NCBI GenBank assembly: GCA_034696485.1
Contig: JAQIWT010000216.1
Location: forward strand, 1 to 27,974
Reading direction: 5' to 3'
Length of the DNA: 27,974 bases
From: Isohypsibius dastychi
Taxonomy: Eukaryota > Tardigrada > Eutardigrada > Parachela > Isohypsibiidae
Positions 9,829 through 18,677 of the stretch are shown one piece after another. The translations under genes were made by a program, and so were the position numbers. Each line of letters begins with the position of its first letter. The stretch's first letter is position 1. The notes under the pieces were generated by a model. The model was not told the origin of the DNA and did not search any database. It worked only from the letters and a program-made list of their open reading frames with translations.

Positions 9829-10711
9829 AAGCATAAAGTCTAATTCTAGTCATGAACCTGCAATAATTCATGATTACCGGAGACGCTGTCACTGTCAACA
9901 AGCTGAATAGCCGGATCCATAAACGGACTAATGGGTTGTGCTTGGCAATGTCCCCGATGAAAGAGGCTGGAATTTGAATGAGGGTGGACCAGAAAAAGAA
10001 AATGGCCAACATGAGCGTCATGTTGTTACGGCGAGTGTGGGCACCTCTTATCGCCACATTTGCAGCAACAGGACTTTTACAACGGGAAAACAGGTTTTTC
10101 ATGCAGAGGACAAAATATATGACCGCCATACTAAGAACCGGCACATGGTGACCAACTATCACTCCAAGCATGTGCTTCCACGGTTGGTTTACTATTGGCA
10201 TGCAAGCGTACCATGGTCGACCTGTACCGTAAGATGCACCGATACCAAACAGAGCTGGGATTTGGGTGCTGAGCCCAATGACGCTTGACAGTAGAATTAG
10301 CAAAGCGTTGAATTTCCCGTTTTTCCAAATTGTGCATCTAGTAGGATAAAAAGTGGCACAAAATCTACTGATTGCCAGGAACATCTCGACCCAGAGTTCG
10401 GCATAGCGTGTCGCCGTGAAGGAGTAGATAGTCCCAGTGCAAAAGAGTTGGTTTTGAAGGACACCATCGAAAAAATAGCGAGCGATTGCGAATAAACTTA
10501 GTGGGACATGAATTGCGGCGTAGACAAAACTGAAAAATATGGTGAAAAGTATCAGAATACCAGATCCTTGACGAAGTGCTCTTTTCGACGCAGTAGCGAT
10601 CACCAAGAGTAGATCGAGAAAAGCACCGCCGGCACATGCACCACCGAGATCCAGATCAGAAGATGAAGCTGATGTTTGTTTTCGAGGAACCAACTGGAAA
10701 AGCTGGAATTG
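9829..10711 (-). pseudogene. GPCR pseudogene, paralogue of 3421-4443
   Basis: The receptor body aligns closely with the intact gene from helix 1 to helix 7; the SRFCATFYP, TQIPALFGIGASYGTG and NNMTLMLAIFFFWSTLIQIP blocks are shared. Three lesions break it. First, one base is missing near 10640, in the codons equivalent to Val-Val-Ala-Cys of helix 1, so the N-terminal tail is out of frame with the body. Second, one base is missing near 9835 after helix 7 (about residue 310), which gives an early stop at 9829 instead of the 30-residue C-terminal tail. Third, the segment encoding the first residues and the ATG lies in the opposite orientation at 10740-10820. Helix 7 reads SPVIMNY. The long frame that remains open after the first frameshift starts at an out-of-frame ATG and lacks the N-terminal sequons, so I do not regard it as functional. 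Confidence 0.8.
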
Positions 10712-10856
10712 TTAGACGTATACATCCAAAAGGTCACACCATGAATGTCTCGTTGTCTGACTCAAACAGAACCAATTTCCCGGATAACAATTCCAGCTTT
10801 TCCAATTGGATCCTTGAAAACAAACAAACAAACAAACCTTTTGGATGTATACGTCT
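10676..10856. repeat. Inverted duplication of the GPCR first-exon end
   Basis: Arm pair 1 is 10714-10734 and 10836-10856, an exact 21-bp inverted match in the 5' flank. Arm pair 2 is 10676-10713 and 10784-10821, an imperfect inverted match coding for NNSSFSxW(I/F)LENK. The order is A-B-x-A'-B', where x contains the ATG and first codons on the plus strand. A run of CAAA repeats (about 10820-10836) fills the right junction. This is what an inverted re-copying (template switch) of the start region would leave. Confidence 0.85.
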
Positions 10857-11059
10857 AAGTTAACATCACCGAGACAAAGATGGAGGAAATGTATGTATAT
10901 GGATGTACTTATATACCTGATGTGTGTGTATTTACCACAATGGTTAGACAGCAAAAAACACGTTTACGTTTTCCTATGTGCACAGGGTAATTTGTGATTT
11001 GAAACCTTCAAAACGGTTGTTATTCGCTCCGTGATTATTCATTTGATTTCTCGATGGAT

Positions 11060-11460
11060 TTTTGTCCCCCCCCCATCCCCCCCCCAGGGGGGGGGACCTA
11101 TGCGCAGCCTAGAGGTTAGGGCACTTGTGAAAAGTTTCGAGAAAAAGTTTCGTGATTGGTCCATTGGGTGGGCGGGAGGCGTGTCCAGCCAATCACGATT
11201 GCGGATTAAATCGAAACCCCGCCTCCCTAATATCAAAAAAAAGTTTCGAAAAAGTTTTGAACACGAGTGAGCGGGTACCACTCCTCACCTCGACAGCGGT
11301 CAACCAATGGTACTTTTGAACACGAGAGAGCGGGTACCACTCCTCACCTCGACAGTGGTCAACCAATGGTCATTGATGATGTAATGCATTTCTCAAGCCT
11401 AGTGGTTAGCGGGTCTCGAAAAAAGTTTTAAAAAAAGTTTCGGCAAAGTTTTGAAAAGTT
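11060..11460. repeat. Dispersed repeat: C/G hairpin, GTTTCGAAAAAG motifs and 59-bp tandem duplication
   Basis: Starts with a C run and a G run that can fold back (about 11067-11097). CCTAGAGGTTAGGGC and CCTAGTGGTTAGCGG follow at about 11108 and 11398, with several AAAGTTTCGAAAAAG blocks. A 59-bp unit is tandemly duplicated: 11255-11313 and 11314-11371 (shared GAACACGAG, GAGCGGGTACCACTCC, CACCTCGACAG, GTCAACCAATGG). GGGAGGCGTG and CCAATCA with AAAGTTT runs also occur at 27770-27840, so the family is dispersed. It splits the GPCR flank copy 10975-12160. Confidence 0.75.
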
Positions 11461-11639
11461 TCAGTGATTGCGTGATCGACCTCCTTGATTGCGCAGTTTA
11501 TTTACATATCGAAGCAAAATCAACCAAGTCGTAAACCTTAAGATATTTTTACCAACAAACAAGTTCACCAGTGAACAGAGGGGGGACAAACGAATTACGT
11601 AGTAATTCGCGGGAAACTCTGAAGTTTTCCGGGAATATT

Positions 11640-12160
11640 TATTAGTGATAATAAAGCTGCACGCAAGAAAAAGTCCGGGTCCCGAAATTTCACCAGACAT
11701 CTTCGAACTAAAACAAACCAAGGTAGACTTGGCAGGCAAATGGATAATTTCGACTTTTCCAAATACTTACGTTACCTCTTTTCTTTCTTAGGTTCCCTGA
11801 GAGGCGAACGAATCACTAAATAACTGTGATGTTGGCTTTCAAATGCGACCCACAATTAGATTTTTTATAGGTGGTACTTGTCAACCCAACCCTTTTCTTT
11901 CACGACATTGCGTCCCATTTTGGTCCCTGTTTTCTCGAAAGTTCACCAGAGTTCATCGGACTCTAAAAATCAGGGTAGACTTGACAGCCGAGTGAATAAT
12001 TCCGAATTCGCTGAATTCTTACGTCACTTGGTTTTTCTTCACCAATAGTTCACGTCACCAAACATCATTTCACCAAAAGATTTAGCGATTAGTTATCTGT
12101 AGTGACTGATTTTCACTAACTTGAAATGAATATTGAGCTAAAATTTCGGCGAGTATGCGA
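11640..12160. repeat. Continuation of the GPCR 5'-flank repeat
   Basis: Resumes the flank copy interrupted at about 11050. TTATTAGTGATAATAAAGC with GCACGCAAGAAAAA is at 11640, ACCCACAATTAGATTTTTTATAGG at 11850, and CACCAAAAGATTTAGCGATTAGTTA at 12066. Partners lie at 1690-1950, 4690-4920 and 6170-6240. The internal order is partly rearranged relative to the other copies. Confidence 0.65.
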
Positions 12161-12265
12161 CACGATAAGCAACAAAATCAAAATGAGTTAACCAATCTGC
12201 TCTTGAAATCTCATGGTAAAACCCCAGATCATACAAGAACTCGTGCTGAAAGTCCCAAACATCCA

Positions 12266-12760
12266 TTAGTAAGGGCAAAACACGATACTCCGATAAAAGA
12301 AACGACAGACATCTCCGTTGAATGTTGACGTCATCAACACACTTTCACAAGAGTGACATATTCCCAGCGAAGTTCCAACTAGATAACTTAATGGTAACAG
12401 CAGCCATCTCGGAATACTTTGAAGATCTTCCATCGACATATTGATACCGTCAATGTCACCTGGGAGATATGCTGCTGAGTAACCTATTAATCCTTCACCA
12501 TCGTAAACGTGCGTAAACAGCCCTTCCTGACTAGAATGGGATTTGGGATCTGGAGGGTCTACGTTGCAAAGGAAATGTTGAATAAATTTAATCAACATTT
12601 CTGTTGCAACGTAGAGTCTCCAGTTTATAGGTAGTCCTTCTGCTGCTGAAAGGAGGAGGAACAACAAAACAATCGCAAAACTGACTAACGGACCCGTTTT
12701 GGAAATAAATTTGAAAACGAAGGAATAAAAAAACTGGCTTTTCAATTTGTAGACTCTCAC
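12266..12760 (-). CDS. Uncertain open frame with an N-terminal hydrophobic segment
   Basis: A 164-residue frame that I do not recognise. Residues 26-44 (about GPLVSFAIVLLFLLLSAAEG) could be a signal anchor or signal peptide, followed by a mixed region with six cysteines and another hydrophobic stretch near residues 118-133. Two things argue against a stable gene. The coding sequence contains a near-palindrome (12552-12621), so two of its segments are mirror copies at DNA level. Its 5' part is also a duplicated block shared with 9010-9160, where no such frame exists. It may be a chance frame or the first exon of a degenerate gene. Confidence 0.25.
   Translation of the reverse strand: MRVYKLKSQFFYSFVFKFISKTGPLVSFAIVLLFLLLSAAEGLPINWRLYVATEMLIKFIQHFLCNVDPPDPKSHSSQEGLFTHVYDGEGLIGYSAAYLPGDIDGINMSMEDLQSIPRWLLLPLSYLVGTSLGICHSCESVLMTSTFNGDVCRFFYRSIVFCPY
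12552..12621. repeat. Near-perfect inverted repeat, 24-30 bp arms
   Basis: 12558-12581 pairs with 12592-12615 at 22 of 24 positions, with a 10-nt AT-rich loop. Pairing extends outward to GGAG/CTCC with two further mismatches. Only the right arm (ACGTAGA with TCTCCAG) has a counterpart in the paralogous block at 9014, so the left arm is probably a local inverted copy of the right. Confidence 0.85.
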
Positions 12761-13818
12761 TAATTTTGCCTGAAGGATAATTCATTCATTTCCGGGTTCA
12801 TTTGGTGACGCGTCGGCTATTACGTCTTACTATCTGGTCTGAATTCCAAACTCAAAGGCAGATCAAAAGCATAAATGCTGAGGTTTACGGTATCACTTTG
12901 ATGTTAGGATATTGATACATCGGCCGCAAAACAGGTTTGCAAACTTCAGGTCGCCATTTTGGGCGACGGGTGCCCCAGACCCAGGGCTTCATAATCCAGC
13001 AATAAAAATGCCGACTGGAATCCATTCCGTGAATGGTACTGAAAACTACGAACTGGCTGGCTTGAGAATATTGTGCGTCATCCGCCAGATGTTGTATCGA
13101 AGAGTCTTATCTGAAACATCCGCGTTACAATGTCGCGTGGTAGAAATCCGGAGCCTGTGTGCAGAGCAGCTAGTCCTCGAGAAAATATTGAACCATCCAT
13201 ATCTGTGGTACACTAGCTCACCGTAAAAGGAACCACATGGGTGACGAGGCTGGTAATGAACTCACTGAGGTCCAGCGTCACGCAGCCTACCATCATCATG
13301 GTGTCAGGGAGAAGAAAATTGGTCAACTCGAAGGTAGCGTAGCGTAAGTGAACTGCTGTTCTGCCAAGCGCGTCCTAATAATAATTCGTTTGTCGGGGTG
13401 TTCAGGTACAATCACGATTGGATCGATGAGTGGCCAGCTGCAGTTACAACCCTGTTGCTCTCGAAATTATCGGTGGCATATTGTTCGCTTTGACCGATTG
13501 TTGATTACACATTCGGACAACCTTCATGAACCTATAACGAATGTTCCAGGATGGCAAAGATGACGAAACACTCGTGGATCCTCTAGTTCTAGAAGCGGAA
13601 GAATGGGAGACAATAACAATCAATCAGCAGGACGATATATTTTTCACCCATATATATATATGTATCTCAATATGCACCGGTAGCCCTTGGGTCCATGTTC
13701 AAATGATACAATGTACGTCAATAATCCTTCGAAATGAAATAGAAAATCTAGATCTCGTTCGTAAAACACAAGCTCACGAGAACCATAAACGCTTCGATCG
13801 CTTCCTCCCACTCAGACT
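12761..13818. other. No gene recognised
   Basis: Intergenic sequence 3' of the GST gene. Frames at 12912-13226 and 13541-13915 (plus) show no domain, and the second runs antisense into the GST terminal exon. A short (TA)n run lies at about 13651-13662. I could not assign a polyadenylation site with confidence. Confidence 0.4.
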
Positions 13819-15330
13819 TCACTTTCTCAGATTTTCCCGGTTGTGCGGCTGTTTGAAATCAAGTTCCGGTCCGATCGGGACAATGCCGTTTGGATTGATA
13901 TGCAAGTGGCTTTGATAATAGTGGTTAGCAATGTGGTCCATTTTCACCGTTTCCCCAACTCCGTCCATTTGGTAGACATCCCGAACAAATCCCCACAGCG
14001 ACGGATATTCGGTCACCGACTTCCGGTTGCACTAGAACATTTCAAACATTTAACGAAAGATATCGACGTTTTCCTACTGTAGAGCTTTCTGAACAGTAAC
14101 TTCCGGTCCGAAAAACTTTGTCTCAATTCCAAGTTACGAAAGTTAATAAATCGATTCCTCGAACTATTTTCAAACTTGACTTGGAGATATTGTCGTTTGA
14201 GTCAGTTCAGCTCACCTTGAAATGAGTGTGATACACCGTGTCGAAGCGGACGAGTGATGTAAAGAGCCGGATATCGGCTTCAGTGAACTGGTCTCCGCAG
14301 AGATATCGTTGTTTCGAAAGAATTCCTTCCGCCTACGTTTCCAAAAGTGAAATACAAAAAGGTATGGCTCGAGCTTGATAGGACAACGAAATATAAAGTA
14401 CATACCTTATCCAAATGTTCGAAAACGGTCTTGACTGCAGCGTCGTAGTCTCCCTGTTTTGTGGCGAACCCGGCTTTGTAGACTCCAAGATTGATATTCC
14501 TGAAAGAGCACACAAAAGCTAGTCAGCTGTCAAAATTTCCTAAAGAATTCCGCAAAGTTGGGGTCTATACAATTTTCGATGAATTCAAACCCAAATGTCG
14601 AAATAAGAGACTAGTCACATCGAGTATGGAAAATATCCATACACATTTGACTTACGGGTGAACCCATTCATTGATCTTGTCACTTTGGGAGCGTAGTTCC
14701 TTCGGGTAAAGAACCACAGCTCTCTGTTCTTTTGTCCGACAGAACTCGTTGAATTCCTCGTTCAACATCCGAAGTATCTCCGCACTTTCATTGTTCACAA
14801 TAGTTTGTGTCTGAGAAATTCCCAACGTTAGCAGGGGTTTAGGGAATCACGCGAAAATAGTGTGTGAAATGTCACCTTTTTATCCCAAAGAAGCGGCACA
14901 GTGACTCGCCCAGAATAACCTACACAAAAATGGACAAAATAATATAAATGGAAACAAAAATTTCAGAACTTAGCGGGACCGATAAATTATCGCAGAAACA
15001 GCATAAAAGGTCACTCAGGTCAGGAAAAAATCTGCTGGACCGGAAACATGTCTAGTAAACGAGATAAGATATTTGTGAGGAGAAATCGAAAAAATGTTAT
15101 GAAACCCGGAAAAACCATCTGACAATTAAAAACCAGGCAAGCAAGACAACCGAAATAATCAAAAACCCGATGAATAAGAAACTGGGGCGAAAATGAATTA
15201 CGTCGAACGAAAATCGATGAGCATCTGTATTTTACAGCACTGTTCCTGAAATCTCACCTGGCTCGACCATTTGGTAAACTTCACGAAGATAGGACTTGTG
15301 ATTAACGTCATCTTCCGTGCATCCAGGACG
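13819..15330 (-). CDS. Xi-class GST, intact C-terminal exons
   Basis: Six exons that join without a frame error: 15330-15258 (73 bp), 14919-14876 (44), 14810-14656 (155), 14499-14406 (94), 14332-14216 (117) and 14031-13819 (213 including TGA). Acceptors are TTTCAG or TAG and donors are GTGAG, GTGACA, GTAAG, GTATG and GTGAG. They encode the end of the thioredoxin half ([24 protein letters not shown]) and the all-helical C-terminal GST domain, with [11 protein letters not shown] as the helical core motif and the family-specific tail [11 protein letters not shown]. The whole C-terminal domain is conserved to the stop codon, which shows selection until recently and makes the family assignment secure. 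Confidence 0.92.
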
Positions 15331-15432
15331 CTGAAATTATTCGGAATAACATGAAAACATAAATCAATGATAAATTATTTTCGAAAAATATAACAAAATA
15401 CAAACAAAATACATTAAGAAGCGTTTTCTTAA

Positions 15433-16417
15433 CCCATTAGTGGCCGTTGGTGATTTAAATCACCAGCAGTTCCCCGAATTATTGTGAGACATGTGATAAA
15501 CTTATGAGACCTCTGATTACAGATTCGGTAAATTTAAATCTTGTGCTACCGATGCGTAATTTTTAAAAGTTTCCTTGCTTTGGTTTTAAAGTCGAAAAAA
15601 TGAATCGAAAAGTGGCATCTGAAGGGGGTTGGGTTCCACGATCTACAACTCGATAATTATTCGATGAACAAATCTTAGAAAATTATGTTAGTTTCATAAA
15701 GAATGATAGTTGGCATATAAAATCAGTTCAAGATAAATGATCGAAAAACTTTCGAGTTTTTTTAATTCATTCATCTCTGGTGATTTAAGTCACCACTGGC
15801 CACTGAGAGGTATGAAAGTGCGGTCCCATTTTTTCTGTCTGGTCGGTGGGTCAGCTGGGCATTTGTTCTCCCCAGTTGTGAGCGAGACGAAGAGATCAAA
15901 CAAACACGATTGCGGCACGTTAATTTGTAAAGAAGACAATGCAGGCCTATTCAATGAGCTTATCTTGATCAAGCCTACTGAATGGTCGTTTCGCATTTGG
16001 GCAGCTGGCTGGTGGGGCGAGTTGTGAGGGCCAGCCGACCAGATTCCTACCGCCGAAATGGTTTAGCATTTGTGGGAGAACCGCAAAAAACAGAGTAGTG
16101 TAACTACAAACATCTTTAAGATTATCATTATTCACAAACTCTCCTGTAGTAAGATGTCTGTGGCATGAAAATATCCGCGGCAATTGCGAGAAAAAGTGAT
16201 AATGGGCAACTGGTTTCTCTCTGCCTCTCAGTCACCAGCCGGTCAAATCTGTTCCCGCGAGTGGCCACTGGTGACTTAAATCACCACTCAAGAAATCATA
16301 TTTGTGAATGAGCTAATTTTTTGAAAATAAATACAGGATCAAGATGAATCATTTTAAGGTAGCCTAGAAAGTTTCATGGAAATCGGACGATTTTAAAGGG
16401 TAGCGGCCACTAATGGG
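15433..16417. mobile_element. Nonautonomous piggyBac-type element in a GST intron
   Basis: 985-bp element with TIRs CCCATTAGTGGCCG (15433-15446) and the exact complement at 16404-16417, flanked on both sides by TTAA (15429-15432 and 16418-16421). This is the target duplication and CCC terminus typical of piggyBac. It contains a 16-bp palindrome GGTGATTTAAATCACC at 15449-15464 and one-mismatch versions at 15779-15794 and 16270-16285; two of these lie beside further GTGGCC(A) motifs. The open frame at 15737-16027 has no transposase motifs, so it needs a transposase in trans. It sits in the intron between the GST exons at 16522 and 15330. Confidence 0.88.
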
Positions 16418-16521
16418 TTAAATTTCATTCAAATTTTAATAATTAGTTAGCACTCTGTGGAAAACACAGTTGTGTTGTTCGTGGTAACTGACAACAGCCA
16501 GTCCCCACTTCCGGCACTTGC

Positions 16522-16574
16522 CTGCGGGTTAAACGCCTATCCTTTTTCCTTAGTCATAAGCCAGTCAACAGCGC
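16522..16574 (-). pseudogene. Xi-class GST, 3' part of the interrupted exon
   Basis: Reads (A)VDWLMTKEKG-stop-AFNPQ and ends at a GC donor (CAG|GCAAGT). Family members have a Trp at the stop position (KGW-x-F), so TGG has become TAG at 16537-16539. Spliced to 15330 it continues into [10 protein letters not shown] as in relatives. The first four bases after the transposon (GCGC on either strand) are one copy of the target duplication. Confidence 0.85.
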
Positions 16575-16990
16575 TTGTAGCGGGCAAAATAGTTGAGCGG
16601 TTGATTCAACTAATCAGCTTATTTGCCCGGCAAAAGAGTTGAGTCGGCAAAACAGTTGATTTTCCGAAACCTTGATTTTCATCATTCGCAGTCACTGGAT
16701 TTTCGCCAAAATTCACCGTCCGGTGTCTATCTAGAGAACTAACTGACCACTCAAGAATAGACTCGATGAAACAAGAAGATTCTACGAGGCATGTTGATTC
16801 AACTAATTTGCCCGTCAAAATCGCATGACGAAACTATTTCATGGTCTGAATGACAGTTTCTTGTGTCAGAAATCGTAATCATTTTGTGACTTCCACTATC
16901 ATTCGTTGTCGTTTACTTGTAAGTGCAAAACCAACCTCGAGTAGACATTTAGGTGACGAGAAACGGTGACATTCGGGAAATCAACTTTTT
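16575..16990. repeat. Left terminal inverted repeat of the Ginger-type element
   Basis: Matches the reverse complement of about 23275-23689. The outer 160 bp is nearly identical (CTTGATTTTCATCATTCGCAG and GTCCGGTGTCTATCTAGA shared). Similarity then declines but returns near the inner end (GACGAGAAACGG(T/G)GACAT, GAAATCAACTTT). It contains copies of a GTTGATTCAACTAA ... TTTGCCCG motif, also near 16795. Confidence 0.9.
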
Positions 16991-17137
16991 TGCCGTTCGG
17001 TTGCCTTTGACTGCCTCCGATGAGCCGTGTATATTCGAGACGTTTTTATCAACCCGACCTCCTACTTCTGGCTTTGTTGCTGGATCACATGAAGAACTTT
17101 CGCACAAACCACAGATTGCTTTAAAGATCACAATTAC

Positions 17138-17465
17138 CTTCAGAAATGTTTGGGACGTGGGCGTTGGAGCAGAATTTGCAACATCCGAAGCGTTCACGGG
17201 TCAACCCAACTGGAATGCTTTTTCGAAGATCAGCCCTGTAGTAACAGCATTTACCATGATAACGTTTGAACTTGCATTGAAGCTTGTCACAGCGGTACGT
17301 CCATTCAATTTTTGACTGCGTCGGCATTCGGCATAGGCAAATAATCTCGGTCGTCTCTGGGTCACTGCGTACTGTCTTGAGGCGAACATCTTGCTTTACC
17401 GTTCGCAACGGAAACGGGGATATAACGTGGTTCTCCAGACATTTCAACAGGTGTTTACGAAGCAT
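17138..17465 (-). CDS. Ginger-type polyprotein: C-terminal PHD-type zinc finger exon
   Basis: Starts after acceptor GGCAG (intron 17466-17530, donor GTATGA) and ends at donor GTAATT (17132-17137). The first residues, MLRKHLLKCLEN with ISPFP, are the usual C-terminal end of a Ulp1-like protease domain. They are followed by a zinc finger with the PHD ligand order: ICLC (C-x-C), RCDKLQC (C-x4-C), YHGKC (H-x2-C) and CCKFC (C-x2-C). PHD fingers bind histone tails, which in a transposon could direct target choice. A further short exon with CGLC and SSSCD (about 17040-17110) may follow; I could not fix its splice sites or a stop. Confidence 0.65.
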
Positions 17466-17530
17466 CTGCCATACAAAAGAACGGTCATATGCCATACAAT
17501 TAGATCTCGCAAACTGCTCATGCTTCATAC

Positions 17531-17920
17531 CGGCCAATCGTAGCTACAACTGGATGGATCGATAGAAGCGCCAAGTGAAACCACAGTTGCAATTGCATAA
17601 ACTCCACATACACTATTATCGGGCTGGCGTTCCACTTCGGGCCAGATGGCGTGATATTCGTCTTCACGGAATCGGAATACCGCTGCAATTTGATGCTTTA
17701 GTTGGAACTCCATTATGGATCCCTTTGTCATCCCGAGGCTATCGTAAATAAGTACTATATTGACCGCTCCAGGATGCTGATTGGCGACGACAACAAAATG
17801 ACATCCACCAACAAAAAGGATTTGTGTCTGGCGTGAACTGGCTCCGTCACATTGAAAATTTGTTCGGCGCAACTTCCATAGTTTGGCTGTTGATTCAAGG
17901 CCGTAATCCCTCGCGGATCC
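17531..17920 (-). CDS. Ginger-type polyprotein: Ulp1-like protease domain B
   Basis: C48-type cysteine protease fold. The catalytic set is visible in order: His in GGCHFVVVAN, Asp in LIYDSL, Gln in VERQPDN and Cys in NSVCGVYAIA. The preceding block DYGLESTAKLW resembles the GLQST segment upstream of the His in this subgroup. All four residues are intact and the frame is open. Ulp1 enzymes cleave SUMO-like peptides; in transposons they may mature the polyprotein or remove SUMO from it, which is inference. The acceptor at 17921-17923 (CTAG) is my best choice, and exons just upstream (17940-18120) are unresolved. This domain differs in sequence from domain A, so it is not a recent duplicate. Confidence 0.75.
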
Positions 17921-18198
17921 CTAGCTGAACAAAGTGCTGTTTCTGAGACCACTGAGATTCTGGTAGTTCGTCTTAACAAGGGACATGCTCTCTGATATGA
18001 CTGAATCGTTCAGCTTACGTTATTCTCAGTCACCCGCAGTCTATCCCCGAGTGAAAGGTTCTCGACTGTTCCTCGGAACCAAGAGACCGCGCGACAAATC
18101 TTGTCGTCTGAAAGAATTTCAGTCCGTTAACAACAGCACAGGATAACGTTCACCGGTATTACCTTCGTGGATTTTCAGTCTTAGCACAGTAGATGCCT

Positions 18199-18559
18199 AC
18201 ATCCATGCGTCATAATTGATCAGGCTTAACAACTCGTCGGAAGCCTTTGTCATAGCTGAGAAAAACGTCGCGGAATCAGCTGCAGAAACGAAAGACAAGC
18301 CCGGAACGAGCAGTCCAACAGCGAGGTATTCTCTTCTCTTAGATATTGCAAGTTCGAACTTATTCTCGGAGAGGGCAAACAACAGTGACCTTTCCATAGC
18401 GTTCAGCATCTCTGTTTGAAATATCCGCCTAAAAATCACGAACGTCTCGCTTATCTCTTCCAGACGTACATCTGGAACGCTGATTGGACTTTCTGCTGTC
18501 TCATTTTGAATTTCACGTGAGCGTAATCTAGATTCGGTCTCCTTTGCTGTCGTGGTTTC
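18199..18559 (-). CDS. Ginger-type polyprotein: linker exon between protease domains
   Basis: Open frame after acceptor GTATTCAG (18560-18567) in the same phase as the exon ending at 18678. About 120 residues: an acidic and Thr/Ser-rich start (ETTTAKETES) followed by a helical stretch including RRIFQTEMLNAMERSLLFAL and FFSAMTKASDELLSL. I see no catalytic or metal-binding motif. A GTAGGC donor directly follows TGG-AT near 18199. It probably spaces the two protease domains; an independent function cannot be excluded. Confidence 0.5.
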
Positions 18560-18677
18560 CTGAATACAAATGAATGGATCAGCTTTTGGCGTGTTGCACC
18601 TTATACAATGATCAACCGTTCCTCTCCCCCCCCCCCTGACACTGGTTTCTCATCGATTAACTGAACTTGCAGAGTAC

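Larger units (their letters stand above)
9340..10960. repeat. Segmental duplication, copy 2 (contains GPCR pseudogene)
   Basis: Counterpart of 2965-4560 in direct orientation; landmarks are given with copy 1. This copy has acquired small indels and the local inversion at 10713-10856. Confidence 0.85.

Noticed and set aside
10636-10863. Plus-strand frame containing MNVSLSDSNRTNF, considered as a gene.
   Set aside because: It is the inverted N-terminal fragment of the neighbouring GPCR pseudogene and has no body of its own.
11393-11412. CCTAGTGGTTAGCGG resembles a tRNA A-box, considered as a tRNA or tRNA-derived SINE.
   Set aside because: I find no B-box or cloverleaf arms downstream, so there is no support for a tRNA or SINE promoter.
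13576-13598. GGATCCTCTAGTTCTAGAAG resembles a cloning-vector polylinker (BamHI-SpeI-XbaI order).
   Set aside because: Two differences, no flanking vector sequence and no NotI site. Chance similarity in ordinary sequence is more likely than contamination.
15737-16027. 96-residue frame inside the piggyBac-type element, considered as a transposase remnant.
   Set aside because: No DDD motifs or Cys-rich C-terminus of piggyBac transposases; it spans one of the palindromic repeats.
16953-17565. Plus-strand frames opposite the PHD exon.
   Set aside because: They are antisense shadows of the minus-strand zinc-finger exon; only the minus strand shows the Cys/His ligand pattern and splice sites.
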